From positions 1-64,000 of the forward strand of contig JAXMAB010000008.1 of NCBI GenBank assembly GCA_046350655.1: a stretch of DNA of 64,000 bases, written 5' to 3'. The DNA comes from JAEUHO01 sp046350655 (GTDB taxonomy: Bacteria > Planctomycetota > PLA2 > JAEUHO01). Under the pieces are notes generated by a model that was not told where the DNA came from, did no database searches, and was given only the letters and a program-made list of their open reading frames with translations. Of the stretch, positions 9,194-18,146 are shown piece after piece. The first letter of the stretch is position 1. Each line of letters opens with the position of its first letter. A program made the position numbers and the translations under genes.

Positions 9194-10891
9194 ATGTGCC
9201 CCGACACCCCCCTCGACCCCACGGACGCCGCCGCGCCCCCGGCCGCCCCCGCCCCCGACGCGCGGACCGCGGACGTGATCGCCGCCGACCGCGTCCGTCG
9301 CGACGAGATCGGCCGCCGGCGCACGTTCGCGATCATCTCGCACCCCGACGCGGGCAAGACGACGCTGACCGAGAAGCTGCTGCTGTACGGCGGCGCGCTC
9401 AACCTCGCGGGCTCGGTGACCGCGCGCAAGCAGCAGCGCTCCACGGCGTCGGACTGGATGGAGCTCGAGAAGCAGCGCGGCATCTCGGTGAGCTCGACCG
9501 TCCTGCAGTTCGAGTACCGCGGCCACTGCGTGAACCTGCTCGACACGCCGGGCCACCGCGACTTCTCCGAGGACACGTACCGCGTGCTCACGGCGGTGGA
9601 CGCCGCCATGATGGTCATCGACGCCGGCAAGGGCATCGAGACGCAGACGCGCAAGCTGTTCGAGGTCTGCCGCCGCCGCGGCGTGCCGATCTTCACGTTC
9701 ATGAACAAGCTCGACCGGCCCGCGCGCGACCCGCTCTGGCTGCTCGACCAGCTCGAGAGCGTGCTGGGCATCCGCTCGTTCCCCGTGAACTGGCCGCTCG
9801 GCTCCGGCGTGGACTTCCGCGGGGTGTTCGACCGCCGGGCGAAGCAGGTCCACTTCTTCGACCGCACGCAGGCGGGCGCGTCGCGCGCGGCCGTGGCCGT
9901 CCACGACCTCTCCGACCCGGTCGTCGTCGACACGATGTCGCCCGAGGCCCACGCGAAGGTCGTCGAGGAGCTGTCGCTGCTCGACGCCGCCGGGAGCACC
10001 TTCGACCCGGCGGCGGTGCTCGCGGGCGAGCTGACCCCGGTGTGCTTCGGCAGCGCGATCAACAACTTCGGCGTCGAGCTTCTGCTCGACTCGTTCGTCG
10101 ACCTGGCGCCGCCGCCGCGCCCGCGGATGGCGGGCACGCGGCCCGTGCGGCCCGAGGACCCGGGCTTCTCGGGCTTCATCTTCAAGATCCAGGCCAACAT
10201 GGACCCGAAGCACCGCGACCGCCTCGCGTTCATGCGCGTGTGCTCCGGGCGCTTCACCCGCGACATGCCCGTGGTGCACACGCGGACCGGCGACCGGCTG
10301 CGGCTCGCGAGCTCGCACCGCATCTTCGGGCGCGACCGCGAGACCGTGGACGAGGCGTGGCCGGGCGACGTGGTGGGCATCGTCGGGCGCGCCGGCCTCC
10401 GGATCGGCGACACGCTGGCCGACGACCCGACGCTGCACTTCGACGCGATCCCGTCGTTCGCGCCCGAGGTGTTCGCGTGGCTGCACAGCGGCAGCCCGGC
10501 GGAGTTCAAGGGCTTCCGCAAAGGCCTCGACCAGCTGCTGCAGGAGGGCGTCGTGCAGGCGTTCGCGCTCGACGAGGCGACGCAGCGCGTGCCGCTCCTC
10601 GGGGCCGTGGGCCCGCTGCAGTTCGACGTCGTGCAGTTCCGCCTGCAGGACGAGTACGGCGTCGCGTCGAAGCTCGAGCGCGCGCCCTGGACCGTGCTGC
10701 GGTGGGTCCACGAGGGCACGATCGACCCCGCGAAGCTCGTGACCGGCGCGCAGCTGGCCACGGACGGCGCGGGCCGTCGGGTCGTCCTGTTCCCGGACGA
10801 GTGGACGTGCCGCTACTTCACGGACAAGGCCACCGACGTGAAGCTGGCGACGCTGCCGCCCGGCGTGGCGGCGGCGGCCCCCTCGCGCTGA
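9194..10891 (+). CDS. prfC: peptide chain release factor 3
   Basis: 565 aa, a translational GTPase of the RF3 family that removes RF1/RF2 from the ribosome after peptide release. G-domain motifs are SHPDAGKTT (P-loop), the RF3-typical SSTVLQFEY, DTPGH and NKLD. The C-terminal half carries RF3 signatures such as GAVGPLQFDVV. RF3 is usually about 529 aa; the excess is an Ala/Pro/Asp-rich N-terminal tail of roughly 35 residues. The ATG has no Shine-Dalgarno sequence, and an internal GTG about 27 codons later is an alternative start. Confidence 0.93.
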   Translation: MCPDTPLDPTDAAAPPAAPAPDARTADVIAADRVRRDEIGRRRTFAIISHPDAGKTTLTEKLLLYGGALNLAGSVTARKQQRSTASDWMELEKQRGISVSSTVLQFEYRGHCVNLLDTPGHRDFSEDTYRVLTAVDAAMMVIDAGKGIETQTRKLFEVCRRRGVPIFTFMNKLDRPARDPLWLLDQLESVLGIRSFPVNWPLGSGVDFRGVFDRRAKQVHFFDRTQAGASRAAVAVHDLSDPVVVDTMSPEAHAKVVEELSLLDAAGSTFDPAAVLAGELTPVCFGSAINNFGVELLLDSFVDLAPPPRPRMAGTRPVRPEDPGFSGFIFKIQANMDPKHRDRLAFMRVCSGRFTRDMPVVHTRTGDRLRLASSHRIFGRDRETVDEAWPGDVVGIVGRAGLRIGDTLADDPTLHFDAIPSFAPEVFAWLHSGSPAEFKGFRKGLDQLLQEGVVQAFALDEATQRVPLLGAVGPLQFDVVQFRLQDEYGVASKLERAPWTVLRWVHEGTIDPAKLVTGAQLATDGAGRRVVLFPDEWTCRYFTDKATDVKLATLPPGVAAAAPSR

Positions 10892-10946
10892 CCGCCGCGC
10901 GCCGGCGCGCCGGGCGGCGGTCGTTCCGGCCGCGGACGCCGTCCGG

Positions 10947-10952
10947 TACGAT
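10947..10952 (+). promoter_or_regulatory. -10 TACGAT, leaderless configuration
   Basis: TACGAT followed by six bases CGCCGC and then the GTG at 10959. The expected transcription start coincides with the first base of the start codon. The same arrangement recurs at 55706-55711. Confidence 0.55.
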
Positions 10953-10958
10953 CGCCGC

Positions 10959-11678
10959 GTGCACGGACGACCGACGGCCGCGTTCGACTGGGCGGTGGGG
11001 GGCGCGGTGATCGCCGCGGTCGCCTTCGCGTGGCTCGTCTACTTCCGCTGGAAGGACCACCACCCCGAGCCGGTGCGACACGTCGCGGGCGCGCTCCTCC
11101 TCGGCGTCGGGTCCGCGGCCCTCGCGTTGCTCCTGTACGCGGCGGTCGACGCCGTCGGCGGACCGGCCGGACCGGGCCCGACCGCCGGGTCGGCCTGGGC
11201 GTTCAGCCTCCTCGTCGTCGGGCCCGTCGAGGAGGGCGCCAAGTGGGCCGTCCTCGTGGCCGTGGTCACGCGGTGGAAGGCGTTCGACGAGGAGATCGAC
11301 GGGCTCGTCTACGCCGCGACCATCGCGCTGGGGTTCGCGTGCGTCGAGAGCCTGCTGTACCTGCCGCGCCTGCCGTGGGAGGGGCGCGTGGCCCGGGCGC
11401 TCTCGACGCCGCTGTCGCACGCCGTGTTCTCGTCGGCGTTCGGGTTCGGCGTCGGGCACGCGCGGTTCGTCGCCGCGTCGCGCGCGGCGCGGTGGGGCTG
11501 GCCCCTCGCGACGCTCGCGGTCTCGGCCCTGGCCCACGGCGTCTACGACGCGCTGATCCTGGCCCACGACGCGACGCTGCCCGCCGCGGCGATCGTGTTC
11601 GCGCTCTGGGCGGTGCTGGTCCTGCGCGCGCGGCAGATCGTGGCCCGCCTCGAGCTCGCCGCCGCCCGGCGCCGCTGA
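10959..11678 (+). CDS. PrsW-type intramembrane metalloprotease
   Basis: 239 aa with about seven hydrophobic segments. The PrsW/CAAX-like signature is present: PVEEGAKW, then FDEEIDGLVYAATIALGFACVE, and membrane histidines in LSHAVFSSAFGFG and ALAHGVYDAL. PrsW proteins cleave membrane substrates such as anti-sigma factors; no anti-sigma gene lies beside it, so the substrate is unknown. The GTG start is fixed by a -10 six bases upstream. The 3' end repeats CGCCGCTGAACGG twice, placing a second TGA 13 nt downstream in another frame. Confidence 0.8.
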   Translation: MHGRPTAAFDWAVGGAVIAAVAFAWLVYFRWKDHHPEPVRHVAGALLLGVGSAALALLLYAAVDAVGGPAGPGPTAGSAWAFSLLVVGPVEEGAKWAVLVAVVTRWKAFDEEIDGLVYAATIALGFACVESLLYLPRLPWEGRVARALSTPLSHAVFSSAFGFGVGHARFVAASRAARWGWPLATLAVSALAHGVYDALILAHDATLPAAAIVFALWAVLVLRARQIVARLELAAARRR

Positions 11679-11699
11679 ACGGCGCCGCTGAACGGCGAG

Positions 11700-11714
11700 C
11701 GGGCCTCGCGTCCC
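11700..11714 (-). repeat. GGGACGCGAGGCCCG repeat copy, reverse orientation
   Basis: The reverse form CGGGCCTCGCGTCCC lies between the convergent PrsW-like gene and gpsA. Confidence 0.7.
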
Positions 11715-11745
11715 CGCGACGGGGGCCGCGATCCCCGGGAGCGGG

Positions 11746-12750
11746 TCAGAGCAGGTCTTCGCGCTCGTCCTTGCGGTCGCGCAGCATCAGCGACTCGACC
11801 GAGTGCCGCGGGTCCTTCCCGTCGTGCACCATGAGGTAGACCTCCTCGCTGATCGGGAGCGCGAGGCCGTGCTGCCGCGCGAGCTCGCGGACCGGCGTGG
11901 CGGCCTTGACGCCCTCCGCGACCGTGCGCGTCGAGGCGATGACGTCCTGCGGGTTCTCGCCGCGGCCCACGCGCTCGCCGAAGGTGCGGTTGCGGCTGGT
12001 GGGCGAGTAACACGTCGTCATCAGGTCGCCCATGCCCGAGAGGCCGAAGAACGTGCGGCGCTCGGCGCCGAGCGCCGCGCCGAGGCGGGCCATCTCGATG
12101 ACGCCGCGGGTGAGCAGCGCGGCCTTCGCGTTGTGGCCGAGGCCGAGGCCGTCGCAGATGCCGGCCGCGACGGCGATGACGTTCTTGAGCGCGCCGCCGA
12201 GCTCGACGCCGACGGCGTCGGCGTTGCTGTAGACGCGGAACGTGCGGCTCGAGAAGTGCTCGCGCACCGCGGTCACGACGCGGGCGTCGTCGCCGCCGAC
12301 CACGGCGGTGGCGGGGAAGCCCTTGGCGACCTCCCAGGCGATGTTCGGGCCGGAGAGGACCGCGACGGGCCGGCCGGGCGCGACGGCGCGGAGCACCTCG
12401 CTCGGGCGCAGGCCCGTGCCCTGCTCGACGCCCTTCGTGAGCGAGAGCACGGGCGTGCGGGCGGGGAGCGCGGGCGCGTGCCGCGTCCAGACCGCGCGCA
12501 GGAACTCGGTCGGGACGGCGGAGACGAGCAGGTCGGCGCCGGGCAGCATCGCGCCGAGGTCGGCGCCGATGCGCACGCCCGCGGGGATCGGGTGCCCCGG
12601 CAGGAACCGCGGGTTCACGCGGTGCTCGTCGAGCTGCGCCGCGTAGGCCGCGTCGTGGCTCCACATCGCGACGTCGTGGCCGCTGCGCGCGAGGTGGATC
12701 GCGATCGCGGTCCCCCAGCCACCGTCCCCGACGACGACGATCTTCCGCAC
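11746..12750 (-). CDS. gpsA: glycerol-3-phosphate dehydrogenase [NAD(P)+]
   Basis: 334 aa, the normal length. It makes sn-glycerol-3-phosphate from DHAP, the backbone for phospholipids. The N-terminal dinucleotide fold shows GDGGWGTAIAIHLA (usually GxGxxG). LSGPNIAWEVAKGFP and the catalytic lysine region GGALKNVIAVAAGICDGL are intact. The GTG start begins at the first strand (RKIVVVG). It is downstream of plsY with a 41-nt gap, so the product feeds the acyltransferase encoded in the same operon. Confidence 0.95.
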   Translation of the reverse strand: MRKIVVVGDGGWGTAIAIHLARSGHDVAMWSHDAAYAAQLDEHRVNPRFLPGHPIPAGVRIGADLGAMLPGADLLVSAVPTEFLRAVWTRHAPALPARTPVLSLTKGVEQGTGLRPSEVLRAVAPGRPVAVLSGPNIAWEVAKGFPATAVVGGDDARVVTAVREHFSSRTFRVYSNADAVGVELGGALKNVIAVAAGICDGLGLGHNAKAALLTRGVIEMARLGAALGAERRTFFGLSGMGDLMTTCYSPTSRNRTFGERVGRGENPQDVIASTRTVAEGVKAATPVRELARQHGLALPISEEVYLMVHDGKDPRHSVESLMLRDRKDEREDLL

Positions 12751-12791
12751 GGTGCGCTCCGGGCCTCGGGGGTCGGTGGGGGCGGCCGCGC

Positions 12792-13469
12792 CTACGCGGA
12801 CGGCGGGCGGTGCGTGCGGAGGCGGACGCGGTTCTCGCGCCCCTCGAGCAGGCGCACGATGTTCGAGCGATGGCGCCAGACGACCATGATCGCGGCGACG
12901 GTCAGGAAAACGAAGATGCCGAGGCGGCTGCGGAAGGTCTCGGAGCCGTTGCGCGCGAGGAACGTGATCGGGATCGACACCATCGCGATGATGGAGCCGA
13001 GCGAGACGTAGCCCGTCAGCAGCAGCACGAGGCCCCAGAAGCCGACGGCGTAGAGCGCCGACCACGTCGCGAGCGCGGCGACGACGCCGAGGGCCGTCGC
13101 GGCGCCCTTGCCGCCCTTCCAGTCGAGGTAGGGCGTGAACACGTGGCCGAGGATCGCCGCCGAGCCGCACGCGACGCGGACCGTGTTCTCGCTCGGGTCG
13201 GCGCCGAGGAGCACCGCGAGGGCCGGCGACCACCAGGCCGCCGCGAAGCCCTTCATGCAGTCGAGGGCGAACACGAACACGAAGGCCGCGATGGCCTTGC
13301 GGCCCGACCAGAGGCGGGCCGCGTTGGTGGCGCCGACGTTGCCGCTGCCGATCGTGCGGAGGTCGACGCCCTTCGTGACGCGCGCGAACAGCCACCCGAA
13401 CGGCACGGCGCCGATCAGGAACGCGAGGACGGTCGCGAGGATCTCGGCGAGCGGGGAACCGACGTGCAC
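12792..13469 (-). CDS. plsY: glycerol-3-phosphate acyltransferase PlsY
   Basis: 225 aa, multi-pass inner-membrane enzyme that transfers acyl from acyl-phosphate to glycerol-3-phosphate. PlsY motifs are visible: FLIGAVPFGW, GSGNVGATNAARLWSG and DCMKG, then YLDWKGGKGAATALG. About five hydrophobic segments. The GTG start has AGGAGG upstream and a TATGAT -10 at 13494-13499, one of the most canonical promoters in the window. First gene of plsY-gpsA. Confidence 0.93.
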   Translation of the reverse strand: MHVGSPLAEILATVLAFLIGAVPFGWLFARVTKGVDLRTIGSGNVGATNAARLWSGRKAIAAFVFVFALDCMKGFAAAWWSPALAVLLGADPSENTVRVACGSAAILGHVFTPYLDWKGGKGAATALGVVAALATWSALYAVGFWGLVLLLTGYVSLGSIIAMVSIPITFLARNGSETFRSRLGIFVFLTVAAIMVVWRHRSNIVRLLEGRENRVRLRTHRPPSA

Positions 13470-13493
13470 CGGTGCCTCCTGGGGAGCCCTTCG

Positions 13494-13499
13494 ATCATA
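13494..13499 (-). promoter_or_regulatory. -10 TATGAT of plsY-gpsA
   Basis: Perfect-class TATGAT on the minus strand, 24 nt before the GTG, leaving a short leader that carries AGGAGG. Confidence 0.5.
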
Positions 13500-13579
13500 C
13501 CCCCCGGACGGCCCTCGCGTCGCGTCGCGCGCGCGGGCGCGGGGTTCCCCTCGCGGCCCGGATCGCGTACCACGGGGGG

Positions 13580-15531
13580 ATGGCGGTCCTCGGCGTGGAC
13601 ACCGGCGGCACGTTCACCGACCTCGTGGCCGACGGGCCCCGCGGCCTGCGGACCGCCAAGGTGCGGAGCACCCCCGACGACCCGGGCCTCGCGGTCCTCG
13701 AGGCGATCCGCCGCGTGGGGGGCTTCCGGCCGGGCGACCGCGTCCACCACGGGACCACCGTCGCCACGAACACCGTGCTGACACGGAGCGGGGCCCGCGT
13801 CGGCCTCGTCACGACGGCGGGCTTCGAGGACGCGCTCGTCGTCGGGCGGGGCCACCGTACCGGCCTCTTCGACCTGGCCCCGTCGCGCGTCGCGCCGCTC
13901 TTCGCGCCGCGCGACGTCGTGGGGGTGCGGGCCCGCGGCGACGCGGCCGGCGGCCCGCCCGAGCGCGCCCCCGCCGCCGACCTCGCGCGCGCCGTCGCCG
14001 CCCTGCGCGCGCGGCGCGTCGAGGCGGTGGCCGTCGTGTTGCTGCACGCGACCGCCGACGGCGCGGCCGAGGACGCCGTGGCGCGCGCGCTCGCGCCCCT
14101 CGGCGTGCCCGTCGCGGTCAGCCACCGCGTGTGCGCCGACGCCCGCGAGGTCGAGCGCGGCGAGACGACGCTGCTGGACGCGTACGTGGCGCCCCGAATG
14201 GCGGCCTACGTCCGCCGCCTCGCCGCCGCGCTCCCGCCCGGCGCGCTCTCGATCGCGCGGTCGGACGGCGCGCGGATGCCGGCCGCCGAGGCCGTGGCCG
14301 CGCCCGTCCGCACGCTGCTCTCCGGGCCCGCCGCGGGCGTCGCGGCGGTCCACGCGCTCGCGCGCGCGGCGGGCCTCGCGCGCGTCCTCGGCTTCGACGT
14401 CGGCGGCACCAGCACCGACGTCGCGTGGGTCGAGGGCGACGACCTCGCCGTGACGACCGACCGCACGCTGGACGGGTTCGCGATGTCGGTCCCGTCCCTC
14501 GACGTCCACTCCGTCGGCGCCGGCGGCGGTTCGGTCGTGGCGCTCGACGCGGGCGGCGCGCTCACGGTGGGGCCCGCGAGCGCCGGCGCGACGCCCGGCC
14601 CCGCGTGTTACGGCCGCGGCGGCCCGTTCACCGTCACCGACGCCCTGCTGCTGCTCGGCCGCGTCCCCGACGCGCTCGCCGACGGCGACGTCCGCCTCGA
14701 CGTCGGCGCGGCGCGACGGGCCGCCGAGGCCCTCGCGCGCCGCGCGGGGCTCACGCCGCGGGCGCTCGCGCTCGGCGCGGTGCGCGTCGCCGAGGCCGCG
14801 ACGGCGCGCGCGGTCCGCACCGCGTCGGCGGCCGCCGGCCGCGACCCGCGGGGCGCGGCGCTCGTCGCGTTCGGCGGCGCGGGCGGGTGCCTCGCGGCCG
14901 CCGTCGCGGCCCACCTGGGGCTCGACGAGGTCGTCGTCCCGTGGTCGCCCGGCACGTTCGCCGCGCAGGGCGCGCGCCTCGCGCCGCGCGGCGCCGACGC
15001 GTCGAAGGACGTGCGCGGGGCGGCGGACGGGCGCCTCGCACGCGAGGCCCGGCGGCTCGCGGGGACGCGCGGGACGCCGTCGCCGCGGGCGGCGAACGCG
15101 CCGCCTCGGTCGTCGTCGAGGTGGACGCGCGGTACGCGGGCCAGGGGAGCGAGCTGGTCGTGCCGTTCGGCCCCGGCTGGCGCGCCGCGTTCCACGCCGC
15201 GCACCCGCGCGCGGCGCGGCTGGGACGACCCGGGCCGCGGCGTCGAGGCCGTCCGGCTGCGGGCGCGCGCGCGCACGGCGTCGCTGCGCCTCGACGCGGG
15301 GGACGACGCGCGGCCGCCCGCCGCGGGCCGCCGCCGCCCGACGCCGGCCGCGCGCGTCGCGGGCCTCGCCGGGCGCGTCGCGCACCATCGCCGGGCCGAC
15401 CTCGCCGTCGGCGCGGTCGTCGAGGGCCCCGCGGCGGTCGTCGAGCCCACCTCGACGACGTGGGTGCCGGCGGGCGCGACGGCCCGCGTGGCCCGGACGG
15501 CACGCTGCGCGTGCGGGGAGGCCGGCCGTGA
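13580..15531 (+). CDS. hyuA: hydantoinase/oxoprolinase subunit A, with apparent frameshifts
   Basis: HyuA-type ATP-dependent amidohydrolase subunit. The ATG follows GGGGGG; the N terminus VDTGGTFTD and the second phosphate motif FDVGGTSTDVAWV mark the actin-like ATPase fold. The raw frame continues into hyuB without a stop, but three internal phase changes are needed to keep family-like sequence: near 15061-15064 (a G lost), about 15190-15220 (a base gained or two lost) and 15495-15496 (a G lost). The segment from 15064 to about 15220 makes sense only in another phase (for example DARYAGQGSELVVPF). With these repaired the gene ends at TGA 15529-15531, overlapping hyuB as GTGA. Substrate unknown. 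Confidence 0.8.
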
Positions 15532-17203
15532 TCGACGCCGTGGACCTGCGCTCACGCGCGACCTGCTCGAGTCCGTCGCCGAGGAGATGGCGGAGGCGTG
15601 CGTGCGCACCGCCGCCAGCACCAACGTGAAGGAGCGGCGCGACCTCTCCGCCGCGGTGTTCGACGGCGAGGGCCGCATGGTGGCCCACGCGGCCCACATC
15701 CCGGTGCACCTCGGCGCGATGCCGCTGTCGGTGCGCGCCGCCCTCGCGCGCGTCCGGTTCGGCCGCGGCGACGTCGTGCTCGTCAACGACCCGTACGAGG
15801 GCGGCACGCACCTCCCCGACGTGACCGCGATCGCGCCGTGGTGCGACGCGCGGGGCCGCGTGCGGTTCCTCGTCGCGATCCGGGCGCATCACGCCGACAT
15901 CGGCGGGGCCGTCCCCGGGTCGATGGCGCCGCAGGACGACGTCCACGCCGAGGGGGTGCGGATCCCGCCGGTGCGGTGGGTGCGCGGCGGCGTCCCCGAC
16001 GACGACCTGACGCGCCTGCTGCTCGCCAACCTGCGGCGGCCCGAGGAACGGCTCGCCGACCTCGCGGCGAAACGCGGCGCGCTCGCCCACGGGCTCGCGC
16101 GGCTCGACGCGCTCGCGGCGCGCCACGGCGCGGCGGGCCTCGCGTCGCGCGCCCGGGCCCTCCTCGGCTACGCGGGCCGCATCGCGCGGCGCACCCTCGC
16201 CGCCCTGCCCGACGGCGCGGCGCGCGTGGCGTTGCGCCTCGGCGTGCCCGGCGCGGACGGCCGCCCGGCGGTCGTCCGCCTCGCGCTGCGCAAGCGCGGC
16301 GACGCGCTGCGCCTCGACTTCACGGGCACGACGGGCCCCGTCGGCGAGGGGCTCAACGCGTCGGCCGCCGTCACCCGCAGCGCCGCGTGGTACCTCGTGC
16401 GGTGCCTGTGCGGGGGCGACACGCCGAGCAACGACGGCCTGCTCGCGACGACGCAGGTCGTGATCCCGCGCGGCTCGTTCCTCGACGCGCCGTACCCCGC
16501 GCCGGTCGCCGGCGGCAACGTCGAGACGAGCCAGCGCGTCGTGGACGCGCTCTGGCTCGCCGCGGGGCGGCTGTGGCCCGACCGCTTCGGCGCGCCGGGC
16601 GCGGGCACGATGTCGAACTGGACCCTGGGCCCGACGGCGGGCGGGCCCGCGTTCCCGTCGTACTACGAGACCGTGCCGGCGGGCGCGGGCGGCGGGCCGT
16701 CGGGGCCCGGCGCGTCCGGCCTCCAGCAGCACATGACGAACACGCGCGCGACGCCGGTCGAGGTGCTCGAGGCGCGGCTCCCGGTGCGCGTGCTTCGGCA
16801 CGGGCTGCGCCGCGGCTCCGGCGGCGCCGGCCGCCACCGCGGCGGCGACGGCGTCGTGCGCGAGCTCGAGGTGCGGGCGCCCGCGGTGTTCGCGTGGCTC
16901 ATGACGCGCCGCGACGACCCGCCGCCCGGCGCCGCGGGCGGCGCACCCGGCCGACCGGGCCGCCTGACCGTCCGCCGCGACGGCCGGACGCGGCGCCTGC
17001 CGGCCCGCGGCCGCCTCGAGGTCCGCGCGGGCGACGTGCTGCGCATCGAGACGCCCGGCGGGGGCGGCTGGGGCCGCCCGGTCCGCGGGGCGGGCGGCGG
17101 GCCGGCGGAGCGGTCGACGGCGAACGGGCCTCGCGTCCCGGGCGCGCGACCGGCGTCGTCCCCCGCTCGGACCGGACGGCGCCAGTCCGCAGCCGCACCG
17201 TAG
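15528..17203 (+). CDS. hyuB: hydantoinase/oxoprolinase subunit B, with one apparent frameshift
   Basis: HyuB-type subunit that acts with HyuA on hydantoins, 5-oxoproline-like lactams or ketones such as acetone; the substrate cannot be told from sequence. Family landmarks are VRTAASTNVKERRDLSAAVF, VNDPYEGGTHLPD, AHHADIGG and VAGGNVETSQRVVD. The start GTG overlaps the hyuA stop; one C appears missing at 15545-15546, which restores DPALTRDLLE as the N terminus. The raw translation joins HyuA and HyuB in a 1208-residue chain resembling eukaryotic 5-oxoprolinase, but the coupled stop/start says two genes. Confidence 0.82.
17125..17139 (-). repeat. GGGACGCGAGGCCCG repeat copy inside the hyuB 3' end
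   Basis: Reverse form CGGGCCTCGCGTCCC within the last 27 codons of hyuB, where the protein is low-complexity. Suggests the repeat invaded or extended the gene end. Confidence 0.65.
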
Positions 17204-17206
17204 GAT
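17201..17206 (+). promoter_or_regulatory. -10 TAGGAT, two nt after the hyuB stop
   Basis: TAGGATCCGG directly follows the hyuB stop, giving the zinc-ribbon gene its own promoter with a leader of about 34 nt. Confidence 0.4.
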
Positions 17207-17246
17207 CCGGAGCGCCGGGGAGGCCCCCCGGGTCCGGAGGCCCTGC

Positions 17247-18017
17247 GTGGCGATCCCGCGGTCCATGGGTTGGCTGGTCGTCACCGGCGTCGTGGTGCTG
17301 ACCCTCGTCGCGCTGTCGATGTTCGCGCTCGACCGCCCGGACGTCGTGTGGGCGGCCGGCAAGGCCCAGTGCCCGCACTGCCGCTCCGACGTCCACCCGT
17401 ACGGCCGGCGCTGCCCGACGTGCCGCGAGGAATTCGACTGGGTCCCGACCTCGGACGAGGCCAGCCCGGTGTGCGCGCGGTGCCTCTCGCCCGCCCAGGA
17501 CGAGTGGGTCCGCGAGCGCCGCCGCGTCCTCGGCGAGGAGAAGGCCGCGGCGCGGCTCGCCGAGGCGCTGCACGTCCCGGCCGCCGCCGCGACGGAGTAC
17601 CTCGCGGTCATCGGTCGCGGGCAGTGCGGGTACTGCGGCGGCACGGGCGTCGACCTCGGCACGGCCGGCGCGAAGGAGCGCGCCCCGTGCCCGGTGTGCC
17701 TCGGCGACCGGCGGTGCATCGCGTGCGGCGGCGACCGGCGGGTGCTCGTGGGCCTCGAGGTGGCGGCGGTCGAGGCCGCCGGCTACGACGCGCTCGCGCA
17801 GACGCTCCTCGCGCCGAACAGCCCGCCGGACCTCGTCCGCCGGCAGCTCAAGGACGCCGCGGCGGTGTTCCTGCGGCGCCAGCTGGGCACGACGGAGGTC
17901 GAGCACCTCGTGTTCTGGCCCGACTTCCCGCCCACCGCGGGCCACGTCGTGCGGACGGCGAACGCCGTCGCCGCCGAGCGGCTGACGGTGGTGATGGGCG
18001 CGCTCTCGGGCGAGTGA
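17247..18017 (+). CDS. membrane-anchored zinc-ribbon protein with DnaJ-like cysteine motifs
   Basis: 256 aa, unknown function. One N-terminal membrane segment (about residues 8-28), then a CPHC...CPTC ribbon (about 43-63), a lone CARC, and a second cysteine cluster (CGYCGGTG, CPVC, CIACGGD) reminiscent of DnaJ CxxCxGxG repeats. The last 80 residues are helical. Promoter TAGGAT at 17201-17206; the GTG has GGAGG upstream. A thiol or metal role in the envelope is only a guess. Confidence 0.65.
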   Translation: MAIPRSMGWLVVTGVVVLTLVALSMFALDRPDVVWAAGKAQCPHCRSDVHPYGRRCPTCREEFDWVPTSDEASPVCARCLSPAQDEWVRERRRVLGEEKAAARLAEALHVPAAAATEYLAVIGRGQCGYCGGTGVDLGTAGAKERAPCPVCLGDRRCIACGGDRRVLVGLEVAAVEAAGYDALAQTLLAPNSPPDLVRRQLKDAAAVFLRRQLGTTEVEHLVFWPDFPPTAGHVVRTANAVAAERLTVVMGALSGE

Positions 18018-18132
18018 CGCGCGACCCGCGCCGCGGGCGGCGGGGATCCGGACGCGGTCGTCCTCGGGGGGACGCGGGGCCCGGTCGCCGTCGCGGCCCC
18101 GCGGCCCCTGAGCCCGCGGCCCCGCGGCCGGG

Positions 18133-18146
18133 CGGGCCTCGCGGTC
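18133..18146 (-). repeat. repeat copy overlapping a stop codon
   Basis: CGGGCCTCGCGGTC; its last two bases belong to the TCA (TGA on the minus strand) that ends the AlkP-family gene. GCGGCCCCGCGGCC is also directly repeated just upstream. Confidence 0.6.

Noticed and set aside
7899..9278. Arg/Gly-rich proteins in the large-RNA region
   Set aside because: No motif, no start signal, wrong codon statistics; pairing and the terminator explain the region better.
13580..17203. A single-chain bacterial 5-oxoprolinase
   Set aside because: The chain is continuous only because of several indels; the corrected phases give a hyuA stop overlapping a hyuB start.
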